64,000 bases of DNA from an uncultured Aquimarina sp. (GTDB taxonomy: Bacteria; Bacteroidota; Bacteroidia; Flavobacteriales; Flavobacteriaceae), in NCBI GenBank assembly GCA_947493495.1, contig CANLRN010000012.1:1-64000 (forward strand), written 5' to 3'. The translations under genes and the position numbers were made by a program. The stretch's first letter is position 1, and every line of letters starts with the position of its first letter. A model generated the notes under the pieces. That model ran no database searches. It was not told the origin of the DNA and worked only from the letters and a program-made list of their open reading frames with translations. This document shows, in pieces, positions 7,459-16,766 of the stretch.

Positions 7459-8586
7459 TTACAAATCTAGTGGATTTTTAATTAACTTAAAATTATGTAC
7501 TGCAACTTGGGTATATATTTCTGTTGTTTTACTACTACTATGTCCCAATAAGGCCTGGATATACCTTAAATCTGTACCGTTCTCTAATAAATGAGTTGCA
7601 AACGAATGCCTAAGTATATGCGGTGTGACTCTTCTTTTGATATTTGCTTTTGTTGCAGCTCTGGAAACAATTGCACCTACACTTTTATCTGAGTATTTTC
7701 TACCATCGGGAGACTCGAAGAGATATTCTTTAGGCTTCCATTGACTATAGTATATTCTTAATTCTTTTAATACCGTTTCTGAGAGTAGTGAATACCGATC
7801 TCTATTATTTTTAGCGTTTCTAATGAAGATCAGCATTCGTTTACTATCGATATCTTCAATTTTTAAATTCAATACTTCACTTCTACGTAATCCAGCAGAA
7901 TACAATAACCCTATAATACAACGATGTTTGATATTGTTGGTACTTTCCATCATCATAATAATTTCTTCTTTTGATAATACTTTAGGAAGTTTCTGTTCTT
8001 TTCTAGGGCGTTCTATACTATAAAACCTGTTAGGCATACCCATCACTACTTCATAATAGAACTTAATACTATTAATGGCTTGGTTGATATAACTGTTAGA
8101 TTTGTTTTGGTGAATCAGATATTGTAAATAGCTTCTTATTTCTTGCTCAGACAGTGCTATAATATCCTTATCAGGATAATGATTAATAAATTTTTCAAAT
8201 TGTGATATATAGATTTTACAGGTATTTAAGGCATATCGTTTCAGTTCTAATTTTGCCAGATATACTTCTGGAACATATCGATACGAACTCTTGTTAATTC
8301 TGTTACGGTACCAATTAATATCTACAGGTTGATTCTCACGTATGTTTTTTTCTTTAAAAAAAGAGTTTCCATTTACCCAGGCTACTCCTCTAAATTTTTC
8401 AAAAATCTGATTTAGATTTTCTTTGTTGTTTACAACATATACCATTGAATATTCCTTGCTCCACCGAGGTTTATGAAGTTCCTTGATCAACGCCTGAATT
8501 ACTTTATCAGGATGAAATTGTATTCCGATCATTTTTTGATGATGAATCAACAGATGCTTTAAAGTGATATGCTTTGTAAAATTCAT
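7459..8586 (-). CDS. tyrosine site-specific recombinase (XerC/D/IntI-like, no evident IntI-specific insertion)
   Basis: Catalytic motifs LLYSAGLRRSEVLNLKIEDID, TPHILRHSFATHLLENGTDLRYIQALLGHSSSKTTEIYTQV; C-terminal IKNPLD; N-terminal extension of about 95 aa. Confidence 0.93.
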   Translation of the reverse strand: MNFTKHITLKHLLIHHQKMIGIQFHPDKVIQALIKELHKPRWSKEYSMVYVVNNKENLNQIFEKFRGVAWVNGNSFFKEKNIRENQPVDINWYRNRINKSSYRYVPEVYLAKLELKRYALNTCKIYISQFEKFINHYPDKDIIALSEQEIRSYLQYLIHQNKSNSYINQAINSIKFYYEVVMGMPNRFYSIERPRKEQKLPKVLSKEEIIMMMESTNNIKHRCIIGLLYSAGLRRSEVLNLKIEDIDSKRMLIFIRNAKNNRDRYSLLSETVLKELRIYYSQWKPKEYLFESPDGRKYSDKSVGAIVSRAATKANIKRRVTPHILRHSFATHLLENGTDLRYIQALLGHSSSKTTEIYTQVAVHNFKLIKNPLDL

Positions 8587-8624
8587 AAGGTAAAAATGCA
8601 GTATTTATAAAACATAACAGTATA

Positions 8625-8647
8625 TTAATCGAATACTATTCGAATAA
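8625..8647. promoter_or_regulatory. dyad operator candidate TTAATCG-N9-CGAATAA
   Basis: Lies in the divergent region between the recombinase and the zinc-finger gene; same half-sites upstream of the paralogue (13438-13459). Confidence 0.4.
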
Positions 8648-8665
8648 TATGCTATTAAATAAGAA

Positions 8666-9037
8666 ATGAAAAATACATGTCTATATTGCCAAACAGAAAT
8701 TATAGGAAGATCTGATAAGAAATATTGCTCCATACATTGTAAATCTGCACATCAATATCAAAAACGTAAATCCGAAGATGCTTTATACTATACCATTGAT
8801 AAAAAATTGAAAACAAATCGGAAGCTCTTAAAAGCCTATAACAAATCAGGAATGGCTACCATTCGTAAAGAAAAACTAGTATCCGAAGGGTTTGATCCTA
8901 CTTATTTTACCCATTATTGGAAAAATAAAAAAGGACAAGTATATCTTTTCTGTTACGAATATGGTTTTTTGTATCTAAAAAAAAACAATAAAGAAAAATA
9001 CTTGTTAATAAAATGGCAGGAGTATATGAATAGATAG
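8666..9037 (+). CDS. small zinc-ribbon protein, 123 aa
   Basis: N-terminal CLYCQTEIIGRSDKKYCSIHCKSAHQ; paralogue of 13057..13407. Confidence 0.8.
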   Translation: MKNTCLYCQTEIIGRSDKKYCSIHCKSAHQYQKRKSEDALYYTIDKKLKTNRKLLKAYNKSGMATIRKEKLVSEGFDPTYFTHYWKNKKGQVYLFCYEYGFLYLKKNNKEKYLLIKWQEYMNR

Positions 9038-9079
9038 GTATTTTTTGTTTACAACTATTTTTTTCAAAATATTGCCTGA

Positions 9080-9883
9080 CTATGATGAGGTATATAAATC
9101 ATTTTTAAAAACGTAGTCAGTAGTAGTAACTATTATTTTTCCTTGAGAAGGTGTTGTATTCTCATAGTCTGGGGTAGATAATCCCATCTGCTCACAGATT
9201 TTAGTATAGTAGTGGGCTTTTTCTGGGTGATCAGGATAAGCAACATTGATACTAATTCCCCAATTATCAGTTTCTATTATTTTTTCAATAATACCTACAC
9301 AATCTTGTCGATGAATCAGATTGACAGGAGCTTTTGGATTTTTGATATTTTTTCGTTTAGAAAGCATCATAGCTGGGTGTCTTCTAGCATCAAATAACCC
9401 AGCAAAACGTATAATTGTAGTATCTATATCCAGATTCTCTAACAATAGTTTTTCTACTTTTATCAGTTGTTCTCCAGACTTAGAAGTAGCATTGGGTAAT
9501 GTTTTATCGGTAATGACAGGAAATCCTATTTGATCGGCAAAAACAGAGGTAGAACTTATGAAGAGCAACTGTTCTACAGAAGATTGTTTTATATACGGAA
9601 GCAGGGTTTTGATCTTTAGTACAAAATTGCTGTCGGGATTTCTTCTAAGACCAGGCGGGATATTAATAAGAAGTAGTTTACTATCACGAAGAAAAGAAGT
9701 TACATCTCCTTCTACACCCTCTTCAGTTAGTTTAATAACAAAAGGATTGATACCCTCTTCATTAAGAAGCGCTAATTTACTTGCGGATGTAGTAGATCCA
9801 TGGATAGTATATCCATCAGTTATTAATTTTTTAGAAAGGGGAAATCCTAACCATCCTGTTCCTAAGATACTTATCTGTTTCAT
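9080..9883 (-). CDS. NAD(P)-dependent epimerase/SDR-family protein
   Basis: N-terminal ILGTGWLGFPLSKKLITDGYTIHGSTTS Rossmann motif. Confidence 0.8.
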   Translation of the reverse strand: MKQISILGTGWLGFPLSKKLITDGYTIHGSTTSASKLALLNEEGINPFVIKLTEEGVEGDVTSFLRDSKLLLINIPPGLRRNPDSNFVLKIKTLLPYIKQSSVEQLLFISSTSVFADQIGFPVITDKTLPNATSKSGEQLIKVEKLLLENLDIDTTIIRFAGLFDARRHPAMMLSKRKNIKNPKAPVNLIHRQDCVGIIEKIIETDNWGISINVAYPDHPEKAHYYTKICEQMGLSTPDYENTTPSQGKIIVTTTDYVFKNDLYTSS

Positions 9884-9894
9884 TTACGATTCTT

Positions 9895-12285
9895 CTATTT
9901 TTTTACGGGACTATCTAATAGGGGTATTGTAGTGTTTGTAGTATCAATTACTTTCACTTTATATGTTTTAATATCAAAACTTTTTTTGACAATAACAGCA
10001 TCATTAAGGATAAAAGGTTTAGGGGTCATATTTTTTTCTCTAGCCGGAATAGAAAACAACTCGTTTTGTAATAAATCAAATGAGGATTCGTAGTATATAA
10101 AACTGGGTAGCGAATCCTTATGAAACTGTATAGTCAATTCTAGCGGCTCGTTATTTGTTACATAATACGTTAGCAGATTTTTTTGCCGACGTTTGGTAAA
10201 ATGATTGTAAATAGTGTCATTCGTATGTTTATAGTCTATTGCTGTAGTGCCACTTATAGATATAGATTCGAAATTAAACAAGGTTTTAGTAAATAAATCT
10301 ATTCTATGAATATCGCGCTGTGGGGCAATACATAGATCTAGATATCTAGATGCTCTGATAATAGTATCATTGCTAATATCAATTTTTGGAGTACGGATAT
10401 TTTTTAATGGAGCCCGATTGATATGAGTAAAATTTTTAGCATATTTATTTTTTAAAAGATCTTTATTATCACTTTCTACTGTATTAGTATCGGGATTAAT
10501 ATAGTTTTTTGTCCAAGAATCTAGTATACGATCATAGGAAGCCCATAATGCCTTATTCTGATCCATGTTTAAGATGTATACAAGGCTATTTGGTTTTTGC
10601 CGTTGTTCATTAAAATCAGAGGTAAAATGTGCAGAAATTAAAAACATAATTGCTAGTCCTATAAAAATAATACCCATTGTTTTTTTTCGGGTATAAAAAC
10701 CAAAAACTGAAATTAACAAACCAAATAATAAAGAAGTAAGTATAGCCGCTACAAAGAGTATTTTGAGACCTAATGCTACAGGAAAACTAGCTATAAATGG
10801 CGATAATATATAAATAGCTGGGAATACAAGCAGTACTAGTAAGAAAACATTGGGTCTTTTTTGTCTTATGATAACAAATAAAGAAATAAGACCAAAGTAA
10901 ACCAATAGTATAAAATAGCTAGCGCCTTTTAGATAACAAGCTGTAAGAGTGCTAATGATGAGCCATAGGAGTATGGATGCGGTTACTAAACTGGCCTGGT
11001 TATCAGCTTTATGAATTTTAGCAAATATTCTAAAACTAATTCCGATAGTTAGTAGTACAAAAGCTAGGATATACGTATGTCCATTGTACGTAAAACCATG
11101 TTGTATTTCGGTATAGCTTGGATATATGATTTTAAGCAGCTCCCATCCGCCAAATGTGATTGCTACAGTAATAATTAAAGTTGCTAATAGAGCAGCCAAC
11201 CCTTTGAGAACTTCTATAAAATCAATCCTACGTTTTGCTTTGCCATAAATTAATACTAATATAAATAGAGCAATAGCGATAAATACTAAGATAAAAATCC
11301 AACGGAATGGGTAGGTAACCATTGTAGAAAAAGGAGCATTAAAATAAATATAGTCCTTATCAGACTTAAGATTACTTAGATCTATATCAGCAAAATAGGA
11401 GAGTAGGGGCATTAAATAGCTTCCTTGATGCTGCAATGTAGTGAGATCCAAATTCTGCCAGATGTCATTAGCTGTATGATAATCAAAATGGTCATCTATA
11501 AAAGCAAAATTAAAACCCTCAATATCCCCTTGTTCTCTAAATACGGTTAAGTCCGTATCATTAGGTAACATTTTATAAATACTATAGGCTAATGAATTGG
11601 TTACAGGATATTGTACATTGGCTTTGGAAAAATGCTGTATCATTTTTTGATTTTTACCATTGGTTTCGACCAGCATAAAAGAGTTACCGCCACTTCCTCT
11701 GGCTTCAAAATTGAGTACTAATCCCACTTCTTTAGCCCAAGGATGATTTTTTACAAAATAATCAGCTCCGTTTAGTCCTATTTCTTCTCCATCCGTGATG
11801 CAAATGATAATATCATTTTTAGGTTGTTTATCCATCTGCAGGTATGCCCTGATGCTCTCTATAATGGTCGCTACACCACTGCCAGCATCACTAGCTCCAA
11901 AAGAAGAAGAGTGGGGAGCACTATCATAATGTGATGATACTAGCAATGCTTTTCCGTTTTCTCGTCCCTCGATTTTTGCTATAATGTTTTGTACTTTAGC
12001 ACACTGGCCTTTTTTAGAAATAGAAAACCCTTCTTGGATTTCTGGGGATAGGCCTATTTTTTTTAATTCTTGGAAAATATAATCACGCACATCATTGTGA
12101 GTTGTGCTGCCTAAGTAATGTTGGGTTTTAGAAATTTGTTTTACATGGTCTAGTGCTCTTAATGTAGAGAATTCTTTTGATGGTGTATTGAAATCAGAAA
12201 TTTTTCGTGGCATACTGCTGTAAAATGTATACCAGATACAGCCAATAATCAATATAATAGAAAGTATCGAGGGGAATTTTTTCAT
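9895..12285 (-). CDS. M28-family metallopeptidase with C-terminal multi-TM region
   Basis: SSHYDSAPHSSSFGASDAGSGVATIIE...ITDGEEIGLNGADYFVKNHP; many TM helices. Confidence 0.9.
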   Translation of the reverse strand: MKKFPSILSIILIIGCIWYTFYSSMPRKISDFNTPSKEFSTLRALDHVKQISKTQHYLGSTTHNDVRDYIFQELKKIGLSPEIQEGFSISKKGQCAKVQNIIAKIEGRENGKALLVSSHYDSAPHSSSFGASDAGSGVATIIESIRAYLQMDKQPKNDIIICITDGEEIGLNGADYFVKNHPWAKEVGLVLNFEARGSGGNSFMLVETNGKNQKMIQHFSKANVQYPVTNSLAYSIYKMLPNDTDLTVFREQGDIEGFNFAFIDDHFDYHTANDIWQNLDLTTLQHQGSYLMPLLSYFADIDLSNLKSDKDYIYFNAPFSTMVTYPFRWIFILVFIAIALFILVLIYGKAKRRIDFIEVLKGLAALLATLIITVAITFGGWELLKIIYPSYTEIQHGFTYNGHTYILAFVLLTIGISFRIFAKIHKADNQASLVTASILLWLIISTLTACYLKGASYFILLVYFGLISLFVIIRQKRPNVFLLVLLVFPAIYILSPFIASFPVALGLKILFVAAILTSLLFGLLISVFGFYTRKKTMGIIFIGLAIMFLISAHFTSDFNEQRQKPNSLVYILNMDQNKALWASYDRILDSWTKNYINPDTNTVESDNKDLLKNKYAKNFTHINRAPLKNIRTPKIDISNDTIIRASRYLDLCIAPQRDIHRIDLFTKTLFNFESISISGTTAIDYKHTNDTIYNHFTKRRQKNLLTYYVTNNEPLELTIQFHKDSLPSFIYYESSFDLLQNELFSIPAREKNMTPKPFILNDAVIVKKSFDIKTYKVKVIDTTNTTIPLLDSPVKK

Positions 12286-12403
12286 ATACTTTAATGATTT
12301 CTATAAAGGTAGTAAATAACATAGTATCCTTACAAAAATAGTCATGTGATTGAATAAGTGGTTTTAAATGACTATATTTAAGATTCACTAAATCGCTATT
12401 ATT

Positions 12404-12874
12404 ATGGGAATAATCAGTTTTCAGGGTTCAAGGCCCAAGGTAAAAAAGCAAGATAATACTCTGATCAAAGTATCGGATTATATGACTAGAGAATTGATTA
12501 CATTCTCACCAGAACAACCAGTTATGGAAGTTATGGAATTGTTAGTAAAACATAAAATTTCTGGTGGCCCAGTAGTGAACCAAAATAATGAACTACTAGG
12601 TATTATTTCTGAAGGAGATTGTATCAAACAATTGAATGAAAGTCGATATTATAATATGCCCATAGACGATGCTAATGTGGAACGATTTATGGCTAAAGAT
12701 GTAGAGACGATTGATGGCAATCTTAGTATTTTTGATGCTGCTAATAAGTTTTTAGAAACTAAAAGAAGACGCTTTCCAATTCTAGAGAATGGGAGGCTGG
12801 TTGGACAAATTAGTCAGAAAGATGTCATGAAAGCCGCCTTAAAGATGAAAGGGGACCATTGGAGAGATGTTTAA
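12404..12874 (+). CDS. CBS-domain protein
   Basis: Tandem CBS: VSDYMTRELITFSPEQPVMEVMELLVKHKISGGPVVNQNNELLGIISEGD and second copy. Confidence 0.9.
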   Translation: MGIISFQGSRPKVKKQDNTLIKVSDYMTRELITFSPEQPVMEVMELLVKHKISGGPVVNQNNELLGIISEGDCIKQLNESRYYNMPIDDANVERFMAKDVETIDGNLSIFDAANKFLETKRRRFPILENGRLVGQISQKDVMKAALKMKGDHWRDV

Positions 12875-13056
12875 GTAGTGAAACTCTGAATTTGGAAAGT
12901 TGCCCAGCAATGCCTTCAAATCAGATAGTTGAACTAATCCTGTTTTTTCAGCGGGATTTCAGGTCTAATACGTCTAAGCTTGCCCCGAGGTAGTTTACTC
13001 GTATTTACAGTAGAAAATATCCCTGAATAAGCTAGGTTGATTCTACCTAGGTTAGT

Positions 13057-13407
13057 TTATTTACTCCTTTTTACTAGTGCGTAATACTCGTTTTCGAGTG
13101 GTAGATACCCTTGGTCATAGATAAAATAATATATAGTCCCTGCTTTAGTTGTGTAAATACTAGTAAAAAAGTTGAAATCAAACCCTCTGGCGATAAGTTT
13201 AGATCTCGTAGTTTTAGTTTTTTCATTGGGGTTTAATTCTTCTAATATTCGATAATTTTTTCGCAAGCGATTATTGATATTCCGCACTAAGTTTTTACTA
13301 TCCTTATTTAGTTTATTATTAAAAGCATTTCGGCAATAATCACTACAGAATTTTTTATCAGCTCGGCCGATAATATTCTTACCACATTCCGGACAATTTT
13401 TTTGCAT
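13057..13407 (-). CDS. small zinc-ribbon protein, 116 aa (paralogue of 8666..9037)
   Basis: CPECGKNIIGRADKKFCSDYCRNAFNNK...RSKLIARGFDFNFFTSIYTTKAGTIYYFIYDQGYLPL. Confidence 0.8.
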   Translation of the reverse strand: MQKNCPECGKNIIGRADKKFCSDYCRNAFNNKLNKDSKNLVRNINNRLRKNYRILEELNPNEKTKTTRSKLIARGFDFNFFTSIYTTKAGTIYYFIYDQGYLPLENEYYALVKRSK

Positions 13408-13437
13408 AAAAAATCAATTGAGCAAGCAAGGTACAAA

Positions 13438-13459
13438 TTAATCGTTTGTAAACGAATAA
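13438..13459. promoter_or_regulatory. dyad operator candidate TTAATCG-N8-CGAATAA
   Basis: About 30 bp upstream of the 13057..13407 start; matches the dyad at 8625-8647. Confidence 0.4.
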
Positions 13460-13733
13460 ATACATATAGTATCTTGATTACAATTCTGCCTTGTAAAGAT
13501 GAGTACCTAACAGAACAATTGTTTTTTGAGGTATTATTTTACTAAGAGTATATATTTAAAGTATAGATAGCTACAGCAGGGTATACTATTTGATAATAGC
13601 GTTTTATCTTATAGTTTTTCTATACCTTGAAATTCTTCGCGTTTTTACGTTTTCTCAGGGAGAAAACGTAAAATAAAATAGGAAATCATTTTGGTTTTTA
13701 GAGTATTCATAATAATCATTAATTTATAAAATT

Positions 13734-13897
13734 ATACGATTTACGGATGAGAATTTCGTAAAAATAATGGCAAGGATTTTTCGCTAGATTGATGAATCAA
13801 ATTAAAGAAATAGCCATAGCTATTGTTTCATTTTATGAAGAAAATATAGTAGAAAAAGAATGTCATTAGACGCGAAATTTTTATTCGTAAATCGTAT
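13734..13897 (+). mobile_element. MITE-like element copy 1 (164 bp)
   Basis: TIRs ATACGATTTACGGATGAGAATTTCG / CGAAATTTTTATTCGTAAATCGTAT; inverted near-identical copy at 48402-48564. Confidence 0.7.
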
Positions 13898-14013
13898 TAA
13901 ACATTTATATACCTTAAAACGGTTTACTAATAAAATATACTACTCCGTAATTAAAAAAAATCTTAATTTTCTTTTCCAGTAAATTCAAATGGCAAATGGT
14001 ATAACAAACTAAA

Positions 14014-14050
14014 AAAGGCTGCCTAGAATTTATAGACAGCCTTCTTTTTT
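14014..14050. terminator. bidirectional intrinsic terminator
   Basis: AAAAAAGGCTGCCTAGAATTTATAGACAGCCTTCTTTTTTT, just past the GH5 gene 3' end. Confidence 0.75.
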
Positions 14051-14083
14051 TACACAATATTACTTTAAAGGAAATTTTCTTTA

Positions 14084-15562
14084 TTACAGAATCAGAATTT
14101 TTTTGCTTAATGTCTCTACAGAGTTTGCTAAAGTAATTGTAGAAATATACATGCCTTTTGCCAGGTTAGAAACATCGTAAGTAAAACTATCACCAGTAAG
14201 CAATCGATCATGAATTGTATCAATTTTTCTTCCATTAATATCATGGATAACTATAGATTGTATAGTTCCTTGTTTAAAATCGAAGTGTAAAACTTGTGAG
14301 GCTGGATTCGGATATATATTAAAAGAACTCGTTTCAAGATCGGTTACTGATAATGTGGTGGATCCTGCAAAACAATTAGGAATTGGACTGGATAAAATGG
14401 GTTGTAAGTAGTCCATTTTCCATTGTACTACAGAGCTCCAATCATCAGCTAGTATACCACCTGTATCTCCAGAGTTTGGATTTAATGCCCAGAAGGTGTA
14501 ATGTAATTTCTTTTCTTTGATAAAATCTATAAATTTAGCAAACCAGATTTCATCTTTCCCCCCTTGTCCTCTGATTCCTAGTTCTCCTATGAGTAGTGGT
14601 GAAGTGCCTTCTGTATTCAAGAAATTAAACTGTTCCTCCCAGATTCCTGGCATATTTTCTGGAAAATCCGGTGCAGAAAACCAAGTCTGATCATATACTG
14701 TAGGGCCATATTCATGTGGGGAATACATTAATTTACTAGGATCATTAAGCCTGACAGGAAAGTCTCTAGCACCTTGTAAATTACCACCCCACCAGTAAGA
14801 AGTAGGAGTACCATCAGGTTTTCTATAGAATTCAATACCCTCTACTATAATCAATACATTAGGATTAGCTTTTAGGATTGCATTTCCGCATTTTTCTGCT
14901 GCTAATCTCCAGTCTGTAGCAGGATCGTTATTTCCCCATCTGGCACCCTGAGGATTATCGGCTCTTCCATTAGGTTCATTATTAATATCCATACCTATTA
15001 CAGCATCATAATTTTTATATCTTTCGGTAAGAAATACCCAGTCATCAATCCATTGTTGCTCAGAAACATTATCGGTATACCATAGCTTTTCTTCCAAATA
15101 AGCGTCAGGATTACGAGAGTGACAGTCTAGGATAATTTTCATGTCATTATCTTGGCACCATTGTACCACTTCATCTAATAGCTCAATTGGTTTGGTAAAA
15201 GTAGCCTCTTTTTCATTCATGGGGGATACACCAGAATAAGGATCTGTTCCATAAGAATTTATATTTATAGAAGCTCCGTCTCTGAGCATCAGATTATGCC
15301 ATGGAATTCTAAAACAGTTAAACCCTAAATCTTTAGCTTGCTGTAATACACTTTTGTGATCTCTAGACCATATTCCGTGGAAACTGCTTAATTGGGTCTC
15401 AAATCCGAACCAATTTACACCAGCAAGGATGACTTCGTTTCCATTAGTATCTAAAAGTTTGTTTCCATCTATGGATAACCAGTTTCCAGGACAGTTTTGC
15501 TGTGCAGATATTTGAAACGCAAACAATAATGCGATCAAAAAAGTTGAGTAGTGTGTTTTCAT
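14084..15562 (-). CDS. GH5-like cellulase with T9SS C-terminal sorting domain
   Basis: NWFGFETQ...GFNCFRIPWHNLML...VIGMDINNEPNGRA...LLIGELGIRG; C-terminal SFNIYPNPASQVLHF...KKILIL. Confidence 0.92.
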   Translation of the reverse strand: MKTHYSTFLIALLFAFQISAQQNCPGNWLSIDGNKLLDTNGNEVILAGVNWFGFETQLSSFHGIWSRDHKSVLQQAKDLGFNCFRIPWHNLMLRDGASININSYGTDPYSGVSPMNEKEATFTKPIELLDEVVQWCQDNDMKIILDCHSRNPDAYLEEKLWYTDNVSEQQWIDDWVFLTERYKNYDAVIGMDINNEPNGRADNPQGARWGNNDPATDWRLAAEKCGNAILKANPNVLIIVEGIEFYRKPDGTPTSYWWGGNLQGARDFPVRLNDPSKLMYSPHEYGPTVYDQTWFSAPDFPENMPGIWEEQFNFLNTEGTSPLLIGELGIRGQGGKDEIWFAKFIDFIKEKKLHYTFWALNPNSGDTGGILADDWSSVVQWKMDYLQPILSSPIPNCFAGSTTLSVTDLETSSFNIYPNPASQVLHFDFKQGTIQSIVIHDINGRKIDTIHDRLLTGDSFTYDVSNLAKGMYISTITLANSVETLSKKILIL

Positions 15563-15857
15563 TTTTATAAGTTAATATGGGTTAAATAAAAGTAATACGT
15601 TTAGTTATAACGATTTTTTTCAAAAGCATAGTATTCGCTCAATTTTTAGATTTTTGTAAGAGTTCTTTTTTTTGTAATAAATAGATGTTAAGCATTGATT
15701 ATTAGTAATTTATATAAATGCTAAACTTTTCATTACGGGTATACCTTAAGAAAGGGTTAAGAAAAATTATTAAAATAAATGAGTAGAAATGACTAGATCA
15801 TAACTGATCAGTGGTATAACAAGCTAAAGTTATTGATAATTTCTAGGCTTCTTTTTT

Positions 15858-16760
15858 TTAAAATAAGAGATCCTGTGCCAGCCTAAAAGTATTTGCATGA
15901 GCATCAATAATAATTTTGATATCGGGAGAATATCCGCCACCCATAGAGCACATGATAGGAATAGAATGTTCTATACAAGTTTGTAGTACAAATCGATCTC
16001 TTTCTTTGCACCCTTCTATGGTACAGCTTAGTTTACCTAGTTTGTCTGAAGCTAAAATATCTACGCCGCAGAGGTAATAGATAAAATCAGGTCTTTGTGT
16101 TTCTATAAGTTTTGGGAGTGTTTTTTTTAAAATTTTTAAGTATTCTTTATCCGTTGTTTTATCGGCAAGAGGAATATCTAAATCAGATTGTTCTTTCTTA
16201 AAAGGATAATTACTAGCTCCGTGCATTGAAAATGTAAAAACACTAGGATCACTTCTGAAAATTTCTGCGGTTCCGTTTCCTTGATGTACATCCAGATCTA
16301 CAATTAATATGTTCTTTGCCAAACCTTTTTTGAGTAGATATCTAGCTCCGATAGCTTGATCATTTAATAAACAGAATGCTTCTCCATGACCAGTATATGC
16401 ATGGTGTGTGCCTCCGGCAATATTCATAGCGATTCCATGTTCTAGGGCATATTTTGATGCTTTGATTGTACCATCTGTAATAATCAACTCTCGATCTATT
16501 AATTCTTGTGATAGTGGGAAACCTGTTTTGCGGATAGCTTTTCTGTCTAAACTGAGTTCAGTAAGTTGTTGATAATAGTGTTGTGTGTGAACTGCTAAAA
16601 TTGGTGCTGGATCTGGAAATTGAGGTTCAAAAAAGTTGGCTTCACTACAAGTGCCTTCATGGAGTAGTTGTTTGGGTAATAACTCATACTTGATCATCGG
16701 AAATCGGTGCCCATCAGGTAATGGATGTTTGTAGATGGGATGGTATGCTATTTTAAGCAT
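15858..16760 (-). CDS. histone deacetylase family protein
   Basis: GGTHHAYTGHGEAFCLLNDQAIGARYLL...ILIVDLDVHQGNGTAEIF. Confidence 0.93.
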   Translation of the reverse strand: MLKIAYHPIYKHPLPDGHRFPMIKYELLPKQLLHEGTCSEANFFEPQFPDPAPILAVHTQHYYQQLTELSLDRKAIRKTGFPLSQELIDRELIITDGTIKASKYALEHGIAMNIAGGTHHAYTGHGEAFCLLNDQAIGARYLLKKGLAKNILIVDLDVHQGNGTAEIFRSDPSVFTFSMHGASNYPFKKEQSDLDIPLADKTTDKEYLKILKKTLPKLIETQRPDFIYYLCGVDILASDKLGKLSCTIEGCKERDRFVLQTCIEHSIPIMCSMGGGYSPDIKIIIDAHANTFRLAQDLLF

Positions 16761-16766
16761 TGAATG

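Noticed and set aside
12194-12388. ORF of 64 aa overlapping the M28 peptidase start
   Set aside because: Overlaps the peptidase N-terminus in another frame; no recognisable motif.
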